Positions 10,340-22,560 are shown, counted from the first letter of the stretch. The stretch is 64,000 nucleotides of DNA from Isoetes taiwanensis (GCA_021234155.1 JAJEKV010000084.1:4677093-4741092); one strand, 5' to 3'. Notes: generated by a model from the letters alone, not told the origin. Program-made: numbers and translations.

Positions 10340-11336
10340 TACCTCACCTGAAGCATCGCCATAATCAATCCGGAGCTTGAATCGCGCTCAAAATTCGATG
10401 GAAAAATACTTGGGACGCTTTGAATCATACTCAGAATCTGACAGAAAATCATCGTCTGTAGCCTAAAGCTTGAAACCTTTGCCATAGCCGAAGGTTTGCT
10501 TGAAGGAATCAGCAATGGCATGAGCTGAAGCATCGCCGGATCATCTGAGCTCAAAACCTGAAGCATCAAAACCTGAGCTGAGCTCCAAACCTTAAGAATA
10601 TCGTCGGATCACCTATGCCATAGCCGAATCTTTCCTTGATGCTGTGGAAATGGGAATAGGTTGCGCTTTTTGGGCTCGGCGGGGCAGCTGGCTACCGCCA
10701 AGAAATGAGCCACGAGCCATTTACCTCTTCATTGGTCTGCTCCTCGGCTATGATAGTTTGATCTACCATCTCAAATTGGAGATTTTGATATGAAATGCTT
10801 TCAACTGCAGTCCTTTGCCTTTTATGTGGGTGCTCTCCAACCACCTTGATAGTAATCTCGTCAGTAGAAACCTTAAACCTTACCTCTTGCCTTGATGTGA
10901 AGGCCAATCTCTATCTCCAAGAAATACAAATTCTTTTTCATCCTCTAGTAGCCCTCTCGGTTGGGCCAGTTACCTACACGGTGAAGCATCGCCATAGCTG
11001 AATCCAGGAGCTTGAATCGTGCTCAAAATCCGACGGAAAAACACTTGGGACGCTTGAATCATACTCAAAATCTGACGGAAAATCATCATCTGTAGCCTAA
11101 AGCCTAAAGCCTGAAACCTTCGCCATAGCCGAAAGTTTGCTTGAAGGAATCAGCAATGGCATGAGTTGAAGCATCGCTGGATCATCTGAGCTCAAAACCT
11201 GAAGCATCAAAACCTGGGCTGAGCTCTAAACCTTAAGAATATCGCCGGATCACCTGTGCCATAGCGGAATGTTTCCTTGACGCTCTGGAAATGGGAATAG
11301 GTCGCGCGTTCTGGGCCTGGCAGGGGCAGCTGGCTC
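10340..11336. repeat. Pair of ~350-bp direct repeats, left arm
   Basis: Units of about 10,340-10,692 and 10,979-11,336 share long stretches such as TGAAGCATCGCCATA and GGAATAGGTCGCG-like text. The uncharacterised frame at 10692-10907 lies between them. The arrangement is mirrored in the right arm, so it predates the inverted duplication. Confidence 0.75.
10692..10907 (-). pseudogene. Uncharacterised fragment with EHPHKRQRT, left arm
   Basis: A 71-codon minus-strand frame containing EVRFKVSTDEITIKVVGEHP and HKRQRTAVESISYQNLQFEM. It is conserved in the right arm with a different C-terminus, because the flanking repeat differs. No family recognised; probably one exon of a decayed gene. Confidence 0.3.
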
Positions 11337-11339
11337 TCC

Positions 11340-12249
11340 CGGCTGCTGGCGGTAGCAGAGGCTCTATATAATGGGTTTGCATGTCCAAGAGTTTTTCATC
11401 ATTTCTTGTCTTCTAAGGGCCAGATTCCACATGCGGCAGTGGCCCTTCTCTGTAATATCTCAACTTCCATCTCTCTTTTTTTAGGGCAACAACTCTGCGT
11501 TTAAGATCATGTTTTCAAGGAAATCTACGACAAGAGTTGTATGGCAGTTGATTCAAGTTTCAAAAGGCCAGGGGATCATCCCCGCCGCTTAAGCTTAGTG
11601 TTTTGGAGTTAAAGCGGCAAATAAGCTTCGATTTTAGGAGGAGTGTTTTGGTAATTGCTAACTGTTGCAATGGAATCAGAAGATAAGTGTTAGTTAGAAC
11701 GTGGCACGGTAAAATTGGTTCATGCACAACCAATACCCATCTAATTTCCACAGTCGAATCTGGCCCTAAGAACGGAAACAAAGTCTTCACTAGTAACGAT
11801 GATGGGCATAAGTTAAGAACGTGTCAATGATGAACCTTCACTCATATCTAATTCAGTGTCATTTTTTGTTTGATAAATATTTGTTTGATGGAATTTGTTT
11901 GAAGCGTCCTTGTGCTGACACGTAGCTTTTTGCTCGCTATGGCGATCCAACTCCGGCGTCGGGGCAAATGGGTCTTAGATATGGCTGGTCCAAGACCCTG
12001 CTTTTTGAACCCCGCTCCTTTTTTAGGACACGGCATTTGAGGCATCACGGCTATGAGCACGTCTTGAAGGAGAAGTCATCATGAGCAAGGTAAGCACCCA
12101 TCGAACAAACTATAAAAGAATGACTATCTTGGCTGTGATGATTTAAAGAGTGTTAGGTCTTCGCCGGCTGTGAGCAGGAAAATCACTACTTTGGCGAATC
12201 CTCCTCTTTCTTTGGCTCCTCCTCCATAGTCTGCTTTGGCGGATTAGGT
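11340..12249. other. No supportable gene
   Basis: Only short, poorly coding-like frames on both strands. A mirrored counterpart lies at about 33,360-34,270. I see no RNA gene or repeat here. Confidence 0.4.
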
Positions 12250-12480
12250 CTAATTCATGATGAAAGAGAGCGCATAACAAAATGCAAATGTAAAGGCGAA
12301 AGGGCTAGGCATGTTAAACCGAAAGCCCATCTCGCATTGATTTTTGAAGACACATTTGAGCACTATAAAATGGGTATTTTTAAAGCCGTTTGCATGCAAA
12401 ATACTTCTTTTCACAAGATCTGCCATGCCTCCGCCCACGCCAGTAACCCCTTCAGTGTCTGCAAGAAACAGCTGCTCCAA
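12250..12480 (-). pseudogene. Uncharacterised conserved fragment, left arm
   Basis: The minus-strand frame beginning MEQLFLADTEGVTGVGGGMA is shared with 33119-33346. It continues DLVKRSILHANGFKNTHFIV and then differs between arms through indels. Not recognised. Confidence 0.25.
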
Positions 12481-12599
12481 TTTGTCGCCACAATCAGGGC
12501 TTGGGAATTCTAAAGTCAGCCAACAAAATGTTGAAAGGAAATCTCAGATGATTTAGCTTAACTTAATATATCGACAGATTTGGCATACATAAAAACTAG

Positions 12600-12922
12600 T
12601 TTGTCGCATCAGAGCTGGTGTATCTGAGGGCCAATTCCAACAAGTTCTTTGGCATAAGAAGGAGGCCATTAAGAAGGTAAGCACTGCATTACCAGATTTG
12701 CTCCCTACATATAATGTATGTCAACCTTTTTGGTTTGTGTTACTGCCAGGGATGCAGAGATCTGCATGAGGATTATAAACCCACTCTGACATTTGTGCTG
12801 GTACAAAACGACATCATACAAGATTATTTGCTTCATTGTCACAGGAGCTTAAAGATAGAAGTGAGAACATTTTACCAGGTGACATTAGTTTTAATGAAGA
12901 ACTTGAGAACAATATATGCTAA
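12600..12922 (+). pseudogene. Argonaute PIWI-domain fragment, left arm
   Basis: Two exons. The first (about 12,600-12,676, GTAAGC donor) reads RAGVSEGQFQQVLWHKKEAI, matching the Argonaute block RDGVSEGQF...AI. The second (from about 12,750, acceptor TGCCAG) reads CRDLHEDYKPTLTFVLVQ and, after a one-base frameshift, KRHHTRLF, then DRSENILPGD. These are hallmark PIWI-domain blocks. The Asp of RDGVSEG, one of the slicer catalytic residues, is Ala in both arms. The fragment ends against the copia LTR, so copia probably inserted into this gene or pseudogene. Roughly 100 residues remain of a protein usually near 900-1000. Confidence 0.75.
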
Positions 12923-12929
12923 CTACTAG

Positions 12930-13477
12930 TCAAATTTTCTAGCAATAATCATTCACAATGCAATAATAACTTGAATAGTAGTGCCTTAGCAACAATGAAC
13001 GAGTTTAACCATTTAACTATTGAGTAAACATTCAAAGGTTACTGTTCATTTCAGATTGACCAGGTTACTGTAGCTGCATTGACCAAATTCCTTCTGCTCC
13101 AATTTGAACTTTAATCAATCGAATGCATCTCTAAACATGCCGAAAATGCCTGCAATCCACTATATTCTGAATGATCCCGATATGGGATATATGTACAAGA
13201 TTTTCTTCGTCGGTTTGGCTACAGATTCGACCGACACTGATGTGTTTAATTTTGAATGGTTTTTGGCTCCATGTCGGTCGCCTTCACCTCTTCAACATAT
13301 TTAGTATTAACTATTTACAATTAACCATTGAACAATGGTTCATATTTACAACCATGGCATAACCATAATATACTAGGTTAAAATGAAGTTACCTAGGTCT
13401 TTTGAATTCTTCCATGATCATGACCATTTGCATGCAGCTCCCAGAATATATGATGAACATATTCATAAATATCAACA
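12930..13477 (-). mobile_element. Copia 3' LTR, left arm (inner border approximate)
   Basis: The copia polypurine tract (GAAGGAGGAG on the minus strand) is followed by TGTTGATATTTATG, a standard copia LTR start, at 13477 reading downward. The far border is estimated from where Argonaute homology begins; no second LTR copy exists to define it. Confidence 0.5.
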
Positions 13478-13527
13478 CTCCTCCTTCATCATATATCCTT
13501 ATGATCCTCCAGAATACTGTCACGAAT

Positions 13528-14253
13528 TTATTCTTTAGCAAACTTTACCCTTTTTGAAACTGAGTTTGTTGATAAGCTTTCTGCTGAAACATTCATAGCC
13601 TGTTTAAACTTGACAAACTTATTTTTAACTAAAGCCTTTGTAAAGATGTCTGCAATCTGTCTTGTAGTATGCATATAACACATTTGTATATAGCCCTTTG
13701 CTGCCAAATCTCTTATAAAATGAACATTCAACTCAATATGTTTGGTCCTGTCATGGTCTACAGGATTTTTGACAATGGCCATGCAACTCTGACTGTCAGT
13801 GAAGATTTGAGTGGCATTTTCTTGTGTGCATTCTAACTCATCAATTAGCCTTCTCAACCAAGCAATCTCTTTAGCCACTAAGGATGCAGCAACATATTCA
13901 GCCTCAGCTGTTGACATAGCTATGGCACTTTGTTTCTTTGTTCTCCAAGCTATTACATCTCCTCCTAACATAATCACATACCCTGATGTGGATTTCCTGC
14001 AACTCAAATCTCCTCCCCAGTCAGCATCACTAAATGCCTCTAAGTTTAATGTAGATGAGTTGAATATTAATCCATCATTCATGGTTCCTTTCAAATACCT
14101 AAGTATTCTTTTCCCCTCGCTATCCAAAGGCCGCCATCGATTGTGGTTTCTCCCATCGAGAATATTTATCACTGCAGAGGCAATGTCCGGCCTTGTATTA
14201 TTGGCTAAGTAAAGTAGGCACCCTACAAGTGCTCGATATGGGTTCTCTTCCAT
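13528..14253 (-). pseudogene. Copia RNase H segment, left arm
   Basis: The frame contains DADWGGDLSCRKSTSGYV, AMSTAEAEYVAA and DRTKHIELNVHFIRD, the conserved blocks of copia RNase H. It is separated from the upstream RT frame by frameshifts around 14,270-14,510. The right-arm homologue keeps RT and RNase H in one frame. Confidence 0.85.
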
Positions 14254-14512
14254 TTCCTTCCTTTCAGCCTCTGGTATTTCTACTTCACCGTGAGTTTGTG
14301 GCCTTGAACTATAGGAGTTCTGACTGCATTTGCATATTCAAGGTTAAACCTCTTTAACATGTTGTCAATATGTCTGCATTGAGTAAGCTTTAAAACCTTT
14401 TTCTGCCTATCCCTTGTAACTTCTATCCCAAGAAAATGTTTCAATTCTCCAAGGTCCGGCTATTCTCAACTCGTTCTTAAGAATCTCCTTGCAATGATTC
14501 AAGCATGAAGTA

Positions 14513-16092
14513 CTATTTGTAAACATAATGCAGTCCGCCTACATAGAGTGCAATTACACAATATTCTCCTCCATTTCTGAACCTCAGATAGATTGCCATC
14601 ATTCTCAAGAACTTTTCAAATTTTTGTTCTCTAAGATACTTGTCAATGCAGTTGTACCATTCCCTGGGTGATTGCTTTAGTCCATAAACAGCTTTATTTA
14701 GCTTCCATACTGTGTTCTTTCCTTGTTCAAAACCAGCTGGTTGCTTTAGATAGACATTCTCCTCCAACTTTGCATTTAAGAAGGCAGTCTTTACATCCAT
14801 GTGATGTACTTCAAGATCTCGAGCATTAGCTATAGATAATAGCATTCTGAGACTTGTCAACTTAACAATTGGAGAGTAGGTCTCCTCATAATCCTCTCCC
14901 TTTTTCTGGGTACATCCCTGAGCTACTAGTCTGGCCTTGTGTTTCAGACTTCCATCTGCATTGGTTTTAAGCTTGAAAAGCCATTTGCTACCAATTATAT
15001 GTTTATGAGTTGTGTATTCCACTATGTCATATGTGTGTGTATCTCTAAAGGATGCCATCTCTTCATTCATTGCATTAATCCACATATCCTTATCTGGACT
15101 AGTTAACACTTCATCATATGACCTTGGGACACTGGCATCTTCTGTTATGCTTAGAATGTGATCATGCTCAATGTGTATTCCCTGTAATCTTCTACTTTTC
15201 CCTGCTTCAATCCTTCCATATTTGTCTAAATCAATCTGAGTGTCCTCTAACAGTTTATCAGCTTGGTTTTTCTTTTGTTTGACTAAGTTTTGCTCTTGCT
15301 GCCCTGCTTGCTTCTCTAGTTCATCTCCTTGTTGAATGTTCTCTGCTGGTGTTTCATTTGCATTGTCATCCTCTAGTGAGTCATCATCATCTGAATCCAC
15401 ATTGGTAAAGTCCTTGACCTGTTTGCTCATTAGTTTTCCTACTTTATCCTGCTTGTCTATTTCTGCTCCCTTTGCTTCATAATTTTTGAATCTGTCTTTG
15501 TAGGTGACATTCTCATTGAACACCACGTCCCTGCTAATGATTATTTGCTTGGTAAGTGGATTATAAATCCTGTATCCCTTGGCTTCCTCATCATACCCTA
15601 CTAAGTAGCCTACTTCAGCCTTGCTGTCCAGTTTCTTTCTTAATTCATGAGGAATATGAGTATAAGTTAGACATCCATAAGTCTTGAACCTGTCATAATC
15701 AATCTTTTCATGATCATTATGCCATAAATTTTGAGGTACATTACCTTTAATAGCTGTTGTAGGAAGTCTGTTTTGAACAAGGGTGGCAGTCTTCAAAGCC
15801 TCCTCCCATAAATAATTAGGAAGTCCACTTTGTTTTATCATAGACCTAACTACATCCATGAGTGTTCTATTCTTCCTTTCAGCCACTCCATTTTGTTGGG
15901 GCTAAACCTGCAAGTCATCTGTCTTTTTATTCCATTAGCAATGCAAAACAGCCTAAACTTGGTAGACAAATATTCTCCTCCTCGATCTGACCTAATGCAT
16001 TTCACTTTATTGCCGCTTTTTCTACCTCTGCTACATATTGTTTGAAAGCTTGTAATGCTTGGGATTTTCTTGCAAGACAATAAACTTTGCAT
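14513..16092 (-). pseudogene. Copia integrase-RT segment, left arm, YVDD lost
   Basis: Frames at 15850-16092 (IRSDRGGEYLSTKFRLFC, second integrase Asp) and 14513-15886 (AERKNRTLMDVVRSM, third catalytic Glu; then RT). Integrase is split by the same one-base deletion (near 15,890) seen in the right arm. The RT active-site YVDD has become YVGG with an adjacent insertion that frameshifts the chain, a lesion private to this arm. The GCLTYTHIP stretch, deleted in the right arm, is kept here. Confidence 0.85.
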
Positions 16093-16401
16093 TTTTTAGA
16101 GTAATCATCTATGAAGGTGATAAAATACCGGTTGTTTGATCTGCTCCTTATGTTTAGTGGTCCACAAAGGTCTCAGATGTACTAACTCAAGAACATGCTT
16201 GGCTCTGCTTTGTGACTTCTTGAAAGGCAAATGCTTATTTTACCAAGCATGCATCCTTCACACATAAGTTTGTGTGACTTATCATCTCTACAAGAAATTT
16301 TTTTGCCAAATATTTAATGTTGTTGCAATGAGTGTGAGCTAACCTGTTGTGCCATAACTCTGTGTCAGAATTAATAATACAATTTATGCTATTTTTAATT
16401 A

Positions 16402-16762
16402 GGGAAAATTACCAAAATACCATTAAAGTTTGTCAAATTTACCAAAATGCCACTAAACCCAGTGGTATTTTGGAAAACTTAGCAATAACGTTTTCTTAAT
16501 GATCTGAATGCAAATGTGCCCTTCAGATGAATTGTAGATTAAGTTGAGATCTTTCCAATAAGCATAAGATCGTCTTGATTGGAGATGAAAATTTCAAGTT
16601 ATAAGCTCTTGAGTTCTTCAGAATTTAAGAAATGAAAAATCTCATAACTTGAGATTGTAGTCTTAGAATTGAATGATCTTATGCTTGTTGGAAAGATCTC
16701 AGCTTAATCTACAATTCATCTGAAGGACACATTTGCATTCAAATCATTAGAAAAATATTATT
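16402..16762 (-). mobile_element. Foldback MITE, left part, left arm
   Basis: Begins GGGAAAATTACCAAAATACC beside the 9-bp target duplication TTTTAATTA (16393-16401). It is interrupted at 16762 by the 10-kb transposon and resumes at 26733. Joined, it measures 443 bp, exactly like the right-arm copy. Confidence 0.85.
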
Positions 16763-17104
16763 GGGTAAAAGCATGCTAGGGTGTCATACATTAGTTCTAA
16801 ATTCATGTACTATTTTGCACTAGAAACCCGTTTTTTATGTAGGAGGCCACGTGCTTGTCGTTATATATTTAAAAAAGGAATATATTTGATTGTTTGTCAT
16901 CATGACATGAAGTGGCCGACGGTTGTTGCGAAATTTTGGGCACAATCACTGGATTCCCTCCGATCCAAGCAAATTCCCTCCAATCCATCCGAAACAAGCA
17001 AATTCCCTCCAATTTACGGTCTAAGAATCTAAAACAAAGAAAAGAATTTCAAATTCTTGCCGGATCTTTGCATGCATATCAGTTTTCATAGTAGTAGTAG
17101 TGGC

Positions 17105-20100
17105 ATGGCACAAGAAAATCAAAGTATGAACAGAATTACTCAGGCTGATGTCCAAAATGAGGACGGTGATACCGAAATCGACAAAGGGAAGCAGAAAATG
17201 GTTGAACAAGATACTCTAAATGACATGCTGAATGAAGTGATAGAGAGTGATACTGTCAACAGTGAGAATGGCATATCATATTTCAGGTACTTCACCAAAA
17301 AAATCAGGAAAAGAGCAGAAAAGGTTGTTGAATGCTTTAGAAATGAAGCCAGTTCTCTATCTCCTGGTGAAAGAGAGGTATTGGTTTCCAGGATCTTGCA
17401 AGATAACAGGCTCTTGGGGTTGTTTAAACCTGTGATTGGGCTACCTTCAGAAGCGGTGGTGAAACATTCATTGTTACAAAATCTCAAAGATGGATTAGAA
17501 GAGGTTAATTCTTCTAATAGCAGTGACAAGTTGGCAGCCAAGCACTCTGTTTTATCCATGATTGTTGGGAAAAATGGGGAATTGAAGCAAAAAGGAGTTG
17601 CTTCAAAAATGTTGAACTGCCATCCTCGAAATTTGTCATACGCTGCAGGCAGAAGAAAGAGAATGAAAATTGCAGGTCCAAGTATATGGGCATTAGCAGG
17701 CAGAAAGAGAAGATCTGATTGTTTGGACGAAGACACAAAGCAATTAGTCATCCAATTTTGGTTAAACAACACCAAGGTTTCACCTAAATACAGGGATGTA
17801 AGAAAGAAAAGGCATCAGGCAATCCAGTTTCTTGATATACCACAGGTATTTCATTCTTTACTGTGTGAAATGCTTCTGATCCCTCATGTATATGTTCATT
17901 TTTATTGGAATTTATAGTATCTTCTTTGTTTTGATGTATGAATGCTTTCTAATGACTGATCTATTATTTATGTATTCACTTTTACTTACTTTTACATATG
18001 CAATCACCTTTGTTGGTTTGCTTACATTTATTGACCATGTATATTACACTAAATCTTCCTTTCTTATTTATGCAGTGACTCCAAAATTCTTAAGCAATGT
18101 ACAGATTAGATATTTGCATAATATTGTATGTTATACATGTCTATAGAGTACATATCTTGTACTCAGACTTTCAGATAGTGCCAATGGACTTCAAGAATCT
18201 ACTCTAGAACATTAATATGCTCTAGGGTACAGTAATGTACCCACACTGCTACTTTATCCTTACACACGTATTTAATGTACATGTGTAATGTATATTCTGT
18301 TGTCCTTATGTATATTGTAAGTACATTCTGAGTACATATGAGTACATATGAGTGCATATGAGTACATCTGAGTATATATTAGTACATTATGAGTACATGT
18401 TAGTACATTTTGACTCCGCATGTACTCAATTGCACATACAAAATCTTTTATTAACTATGATGATTTGAATGCACAGGCTGAGCTGTACCAGAACTTTGTG
18501 GAGCAACACCCAGAGGTAGACATTGGCATCAGATTGTTCGAATACCTCAAACTTGATTGTGTAAGGAAGCTAAAGGAAAGAAACACATGTTGTTGTGTCA
18601 AGCATGAGCAAGAGAGAACTTCAGGAAGGCATTTAATTCTATGAGGGCTAAGCTTCACATCAATTGTAGCTGCAATTGTGAAGTTTGTGCTGCTAACAAA
18701 AATGATGGAATTTGTTAGGCTCACAAGCATACATACTGTAATGTCAGCACTCTATGGAGGAGTATGGTTTGTCCAAAACAGGATAGTGATGAGTGGCACA
18801 AATTAAATTGTATTACAAGTGATTGCAAGAACTGTGGTAAGCAGAACATTAGCTTGTGTCCAAAAGAAACAGAAAATGACATTGAAAGTAAAGTCAATTG
18901 GCAAATATACTCTTATGTGGATGAGAAGTCTAAAAAAGGAGTCTCAAGAAGGCTCAGATTGGTGGAGAAGACAACAAATGCACCTGTAATGCTGGATGCC
19001 ATGTTTGGTCACATGAAGACATTTATCCATCACAACTTTGCAGCTCACTGGCAAAGCAAGGAATTCGTAAGATGTGTTCAAAACCCGAGAGATGATTCAA
19101 AGGATATCGCTGGTTGACTTTGCAGAAAAATTATACATTGAAGCCTTTCAAAGAGGTTCAAATGTAACATTGGAATGCGTACTGTTACTATAATGGTACG
19201 ATTACCATGCTAAAGGTAAATGGCATCTTGAAGAAGACTGTTCACTTGTATATTTCTCGATGACGTAAATCATGATACACATTTTGTACAACATGCATTT
19301 AAGCTTCATCTAAAATGGCTGAAAGAGAATGGTGGATCTCATGTACAGTATCATATTGTGTGGTCTGATGGTTGTGCTGCACAATACAAGTCCAGAAGAA
19401 ATTCATATTTCATTACCAGGTACTATGTTGAATATGTCATTCGTTTACAATGGAACTACTTTGGTTCTGGGCATGGAAAAGGTGAACATGATGGAGAGTC
19501 TCGCCAAGGCCAAGCTGTACTTGCAGCCAACAGCGATTCTTAGAACATGGAACAGAGATTAGAGGTGCACATGATGCTTGTGTTGTCTTGAGGAGCAAGC
19601 AATCTAATGTTAACAAGGTATACTGGGAAGTGAAGGAGTCAGATATTGATAGAACCAATGCATTGGATGTGCAACCTCTTCCTAGTATTCAGAAATTGCA
19701 TGCTATAGCTTCTATAAGTCCAACTGACCCCACCTTAGTAATGGTGAGACCATTATCTTGCTTCTGCAATGCTTGCATTAACTTTGAATGGGATGCTTGT
19801 GAGTCCATTTCATTCTGTGGGAAGTGGCAATTAAAGAAGCTAGTACCCCGAGTAAGTACTCATTGTGAAGTAGAGAATGAGGAAACTGCTGCTTTTGCAA
19901 ATGAAAATGAAGAGCTAGAAGATCTAGTACAGGTAGGTGATATGTTTGCTTCTTTTGCTGCACCAGGAAATGAAGAAAATGTGCCATACTATATCCTTCT
20001 TTGCAAGAAAACAAAATTTGTTTTGCAGGAAAATGTTATTGACGATTACAAAAATTATCACCATACAATTGAAACAAATCATATCCGCTGCAGATTACTA

Positions 20101-20301
20101 TCAAAAAATTGCCCGGTTGTCACCACAAGTATAAGTTATTGGATGACAATTGTACCTGCAGAGTCTGTTATTGGAGCAAAGTTTGCAATGCCAAAAGTAA
20201 ATCATAAGGTGAAGGGTGCTTCTGCAGCTTATGCATTGTCTACTGATGTGCATGAGATGCTACTGGGAAGTCTGCCTGAAATGCTACATGATCTGGAATA
20301 G
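17105..20301 (+). pseudogene. Transposase-like gene of element 1 (DFAENY / WSDG / HGKG family)
   Basis: Exon 1 runs 17105-17845 (acidic N-terminus, then NLKDGLEEVNSS, SDKLAAKHSVLSMIVGK, ending QAIQFLDIPQ); the intron 17846-18476 is GT-AG; exon 2 starts AELYQNFVEQHP. Further blocks are CVRKLKERNTCCCVKHEQ, a Cys cluster near 18,660-18,850, SKKGVSRRLRLV, DFAENYTLKP (about 19,117), WSDGCAAQYKS (about 19,362), FGSGHGKGEHDGES (about 19,463) and CFCNACINFEWD. The spaced Asp residues suggest an RNase H-fold nuclease (inference). Frameshifts near 18,615, 19,090-19,330 and 19,500 plus an in-frame TAG near 18,717 inactivate it. The last frame, 19588-20301, is long and well kept. Confidence 0.7.
17846..18476 (+). 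repeat. GTACA-rich intron of the element 1 transposase
   Basis: The intron is packed with GTACAT/TGTACA motifs, with at least ten between 18,100 and 18,430, including a run of GAGTACATATGA-like units. The intron of the third copy at 61,045-61,700 sits at the identical codon position and is equally dense. Confidence 0.65.
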
Positions 20302-20556
20302 CTTGAACAGATTATATGTTGGACAGATTATATGTTGGAGAGAAATCTGAAAAGAGAAAAGTGCAGGAGTAACATGATTTATATTACATTGTAATTGAGT
20401 ACATCAACTTATTTCAAAACATGTTTCTTGTTATTGATAACTTTACGTAATATATCAACTTTTTTATGCCTAACTATTACATCCTCGTGGTGGCTGAAAT
20501 CTCATAGGTATTGCATCCATTCTCCTAAGATTTCCTGAGCCCATATAATGTTAGGA

Positions 20557-20940
20557 CTAGTTGTGGCAGAGGCCAACGCTACTTCTCTTGCAATTGGAAG
20601 CCCACTCCAGCCCTCGCAAATAAGCAGCTTGACTCGTCAAGATTGGCAACCCATTCCTTCCCAAGGATCGATCATAGATCTTGTGAATTGCCCAAAGTAT
20701 TGTTAGCATCTCATCCCCTCGGTGCTTCGCCTTCAACCGCTCGACTGTTCCCATAATCCAGTGCAGTCGGTAAGGAATCTTGCTTCATACATTAAGCCAC
20801 AAGAGAATGGTACATCCGAACATATTCTCGCTTCAGTCTCTAAAGTAGAAGGTGGTTCATCCGTTCAACCTCTCGCCCCATGTACATGTACAAGTTCCTT
20901 TTGTTCTGTTCAACCTCCTCGCCTCCATGTATAAATTCCT
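20557..20940. other. Spacer between convergent genes of element 1
   Basis: A short minus-strand frame (20557-20754, TVERLKAKHRGDEMLTILWA) may be the decayed end of the minus-strand gene. Nothing else is supportable between 20,302 and 21,112. Confidence 0.25.
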
Positions 20941-21112
20941 CTTCAATTTCATTTTCCTCAACTTCTAATCCAATAACAAAAGTTAAAAATTATTAGCATT
21001 TTAAATCTAAAACTTCCTCAACCTTAAATATTAATAATAGATATAATTTAACAAGTACTCAAAAGAGTTATGAAAGCAAATCAACATCAAGAAAAGTTAC
21101 AAAGAAATGTAT

Positions 21113-21787
21113 TCAGTTTATCAAAGGCATTGTACATAGGGCCTTTATTCTGTTCATATCTTCGCCGTATTCATCCACTATAGTCTTGATGATAATGTCA
21201 CCATATATGTCCCAAGATTCATCCAACTTATGCTCCTTTATGTAATTGGTAAAATCTGGTGCATATTTCAACCCTACCAACCAATCAAATAAGAAGGACA
21301 GATGGTTGTCGCGTTCTATCAAAGGTGTCCATAGTGGCACACAAACATAACTTTCTTTGTTGAAAAGAGCTTTGTGCTTAGACTCAAACACACCACAGAG
21401 TCGACCATTGTATTTAGGATATTCAATGACAATACTATCCATAGGTACTACTTGAGGGGTTACACCAACTGAATTTGTGTAAGGAAGTCCCCAACATCTC
21501 TCTTTTCCATAAACATGTTTAAATTTTGGGATGCCATCTTCATAGAGCTTGTCCAAAATTGATGTTATGATATCTAAGGTAAGAGTTGACCATATGGCCA
21601 AATCCCAATGAAAGGAGGCATATTGAAGCATTGCTTTCATTGTTGGTCCGCAGAGAGAAAACTCCATGTTCTCAGAATTATGGGCTTGTAAGAGGAAATA
21701 TTCATTTCGAGTTCTATAAAAGTAACCCGTAACACCTTGGATCTCAAATATTAGGAGTCCTGTAAGGAAGCAAAATATAATTAACAT
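21113..21787 (-). pseudogene. FCP1/NIF-type HAD-like domain of element 1
   Basis: The 224-codon frame has the layout of plant FCP1-like (NLI-interacting factor) phosphatase domains. It shows LLIFEIQGVTGYFYR at the motif I position, HWDLAIWSTLTLDIITSILD (the IWSS helix block), KERCWGLPYT, and ESKHKALFNKESYVCVPLW at the DDSPxKA position, then an aromatic helix block. The motif I acidic pair appears as E and Q, and the late DD pair as ES, so the usual phosphatase chemistry is not expected. It follows the Ulp1 exons on the same strand and may be a terminal domain of the same protein or a separate gene. Fold assignment is by eye. Confidence 0.4.
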
Positions 21788-22118
21788 ACAGTAGCACTAG
21801 GATTGCAACCATTCATTGATTACATTATCAAGATTACATAAAGCCAAATGGCTTAGTGTTGTTTCCAATAAGAAAAAAGCCAATTGGCCTCATTTGATAA
21901 AGAGTTATGAAAGAAGTTAAGCACTACCATGCTTCTCTTGCGAGGTGCTAGTAGTGCCTGTTTCGATGAGATGGCTCTTATAATTAATCATAGCCTTAAT
22001 GAGCACATGTCTCCTGGACTGTGCATACTCCGCATCAAACCAATATTAAGAGAACTGAAAGAATGAAAACAAATAGTTTTCAGAATTAAATATTATATAA
22101 AAAGCAATTGTGTATATG

Positions 22119-22560
22119 TTATCTCACCATGCTCTTAGCTTGCACCTGGGCATCCACAAAGGCTTGCATATAAGCCATGACATAAAGACCACAAGAGGCC
22201 AGGTCACCTTGTTGTGGAACCTCAGGTCTAATTTCTTTCTGCACTGAATTCTTTACATAAATATCAATCTTACGAGAACTGGAATTAGTCAATGTTGTAA
22301 TGATATCTTTATGAAGCCTGCAATAGAAAATAACATCAGAATTATGAAGCATTACACTGAATTAATAGTGAGTGCACTTACATCATAACCATCCTCGTGT
22401 CGACCGCACATTCTTTAGCGAAGTTCGTAATAAGGATAGCTGGAGAAGACAAAGGGGTGCTGCTACAGTTCTTGGCCTTATCTAAAACAATGATGACTAA
22501 TGCATGGTGCATAGGATCCTCAATCTGGATTGGAATCATAATATACTGGCATTTGCTCAA
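22119..22560 (-). pseudogene. Ulp1-type (C48) cysteine protease exons of element 1
   Basis: Exon 22378-22560 contains YIMIPIQIEDPMHHALVIIV, matching the catalytic-His strand of Ulp1/SENP proteases (W/H-H-x3-V). Exon 22119-22352 contains PEVPQQGDLASCGLYVMAYM, matching the Gln...Cys-Gly catalytic block, with an acceptable intron between. Ulp1 proteases process SUMO; related domains are repeatedly found in plant and fungal DNA transposons. No complete frame is seen, but the catalytic His, Gln and Cys all remain. Confidence 0.65.

Noticed and set aside
13811-14212. Plus-strand frame opposite copia RNase H (and 31419-31784 minus)
   Set aside because: Antisense shadow of the conserved RNase H frame.
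17140-17775. 211-codon minus-strand frame
   Set aside because: Shadow of transposase exon 1, which is supported by its homologue in element 3.
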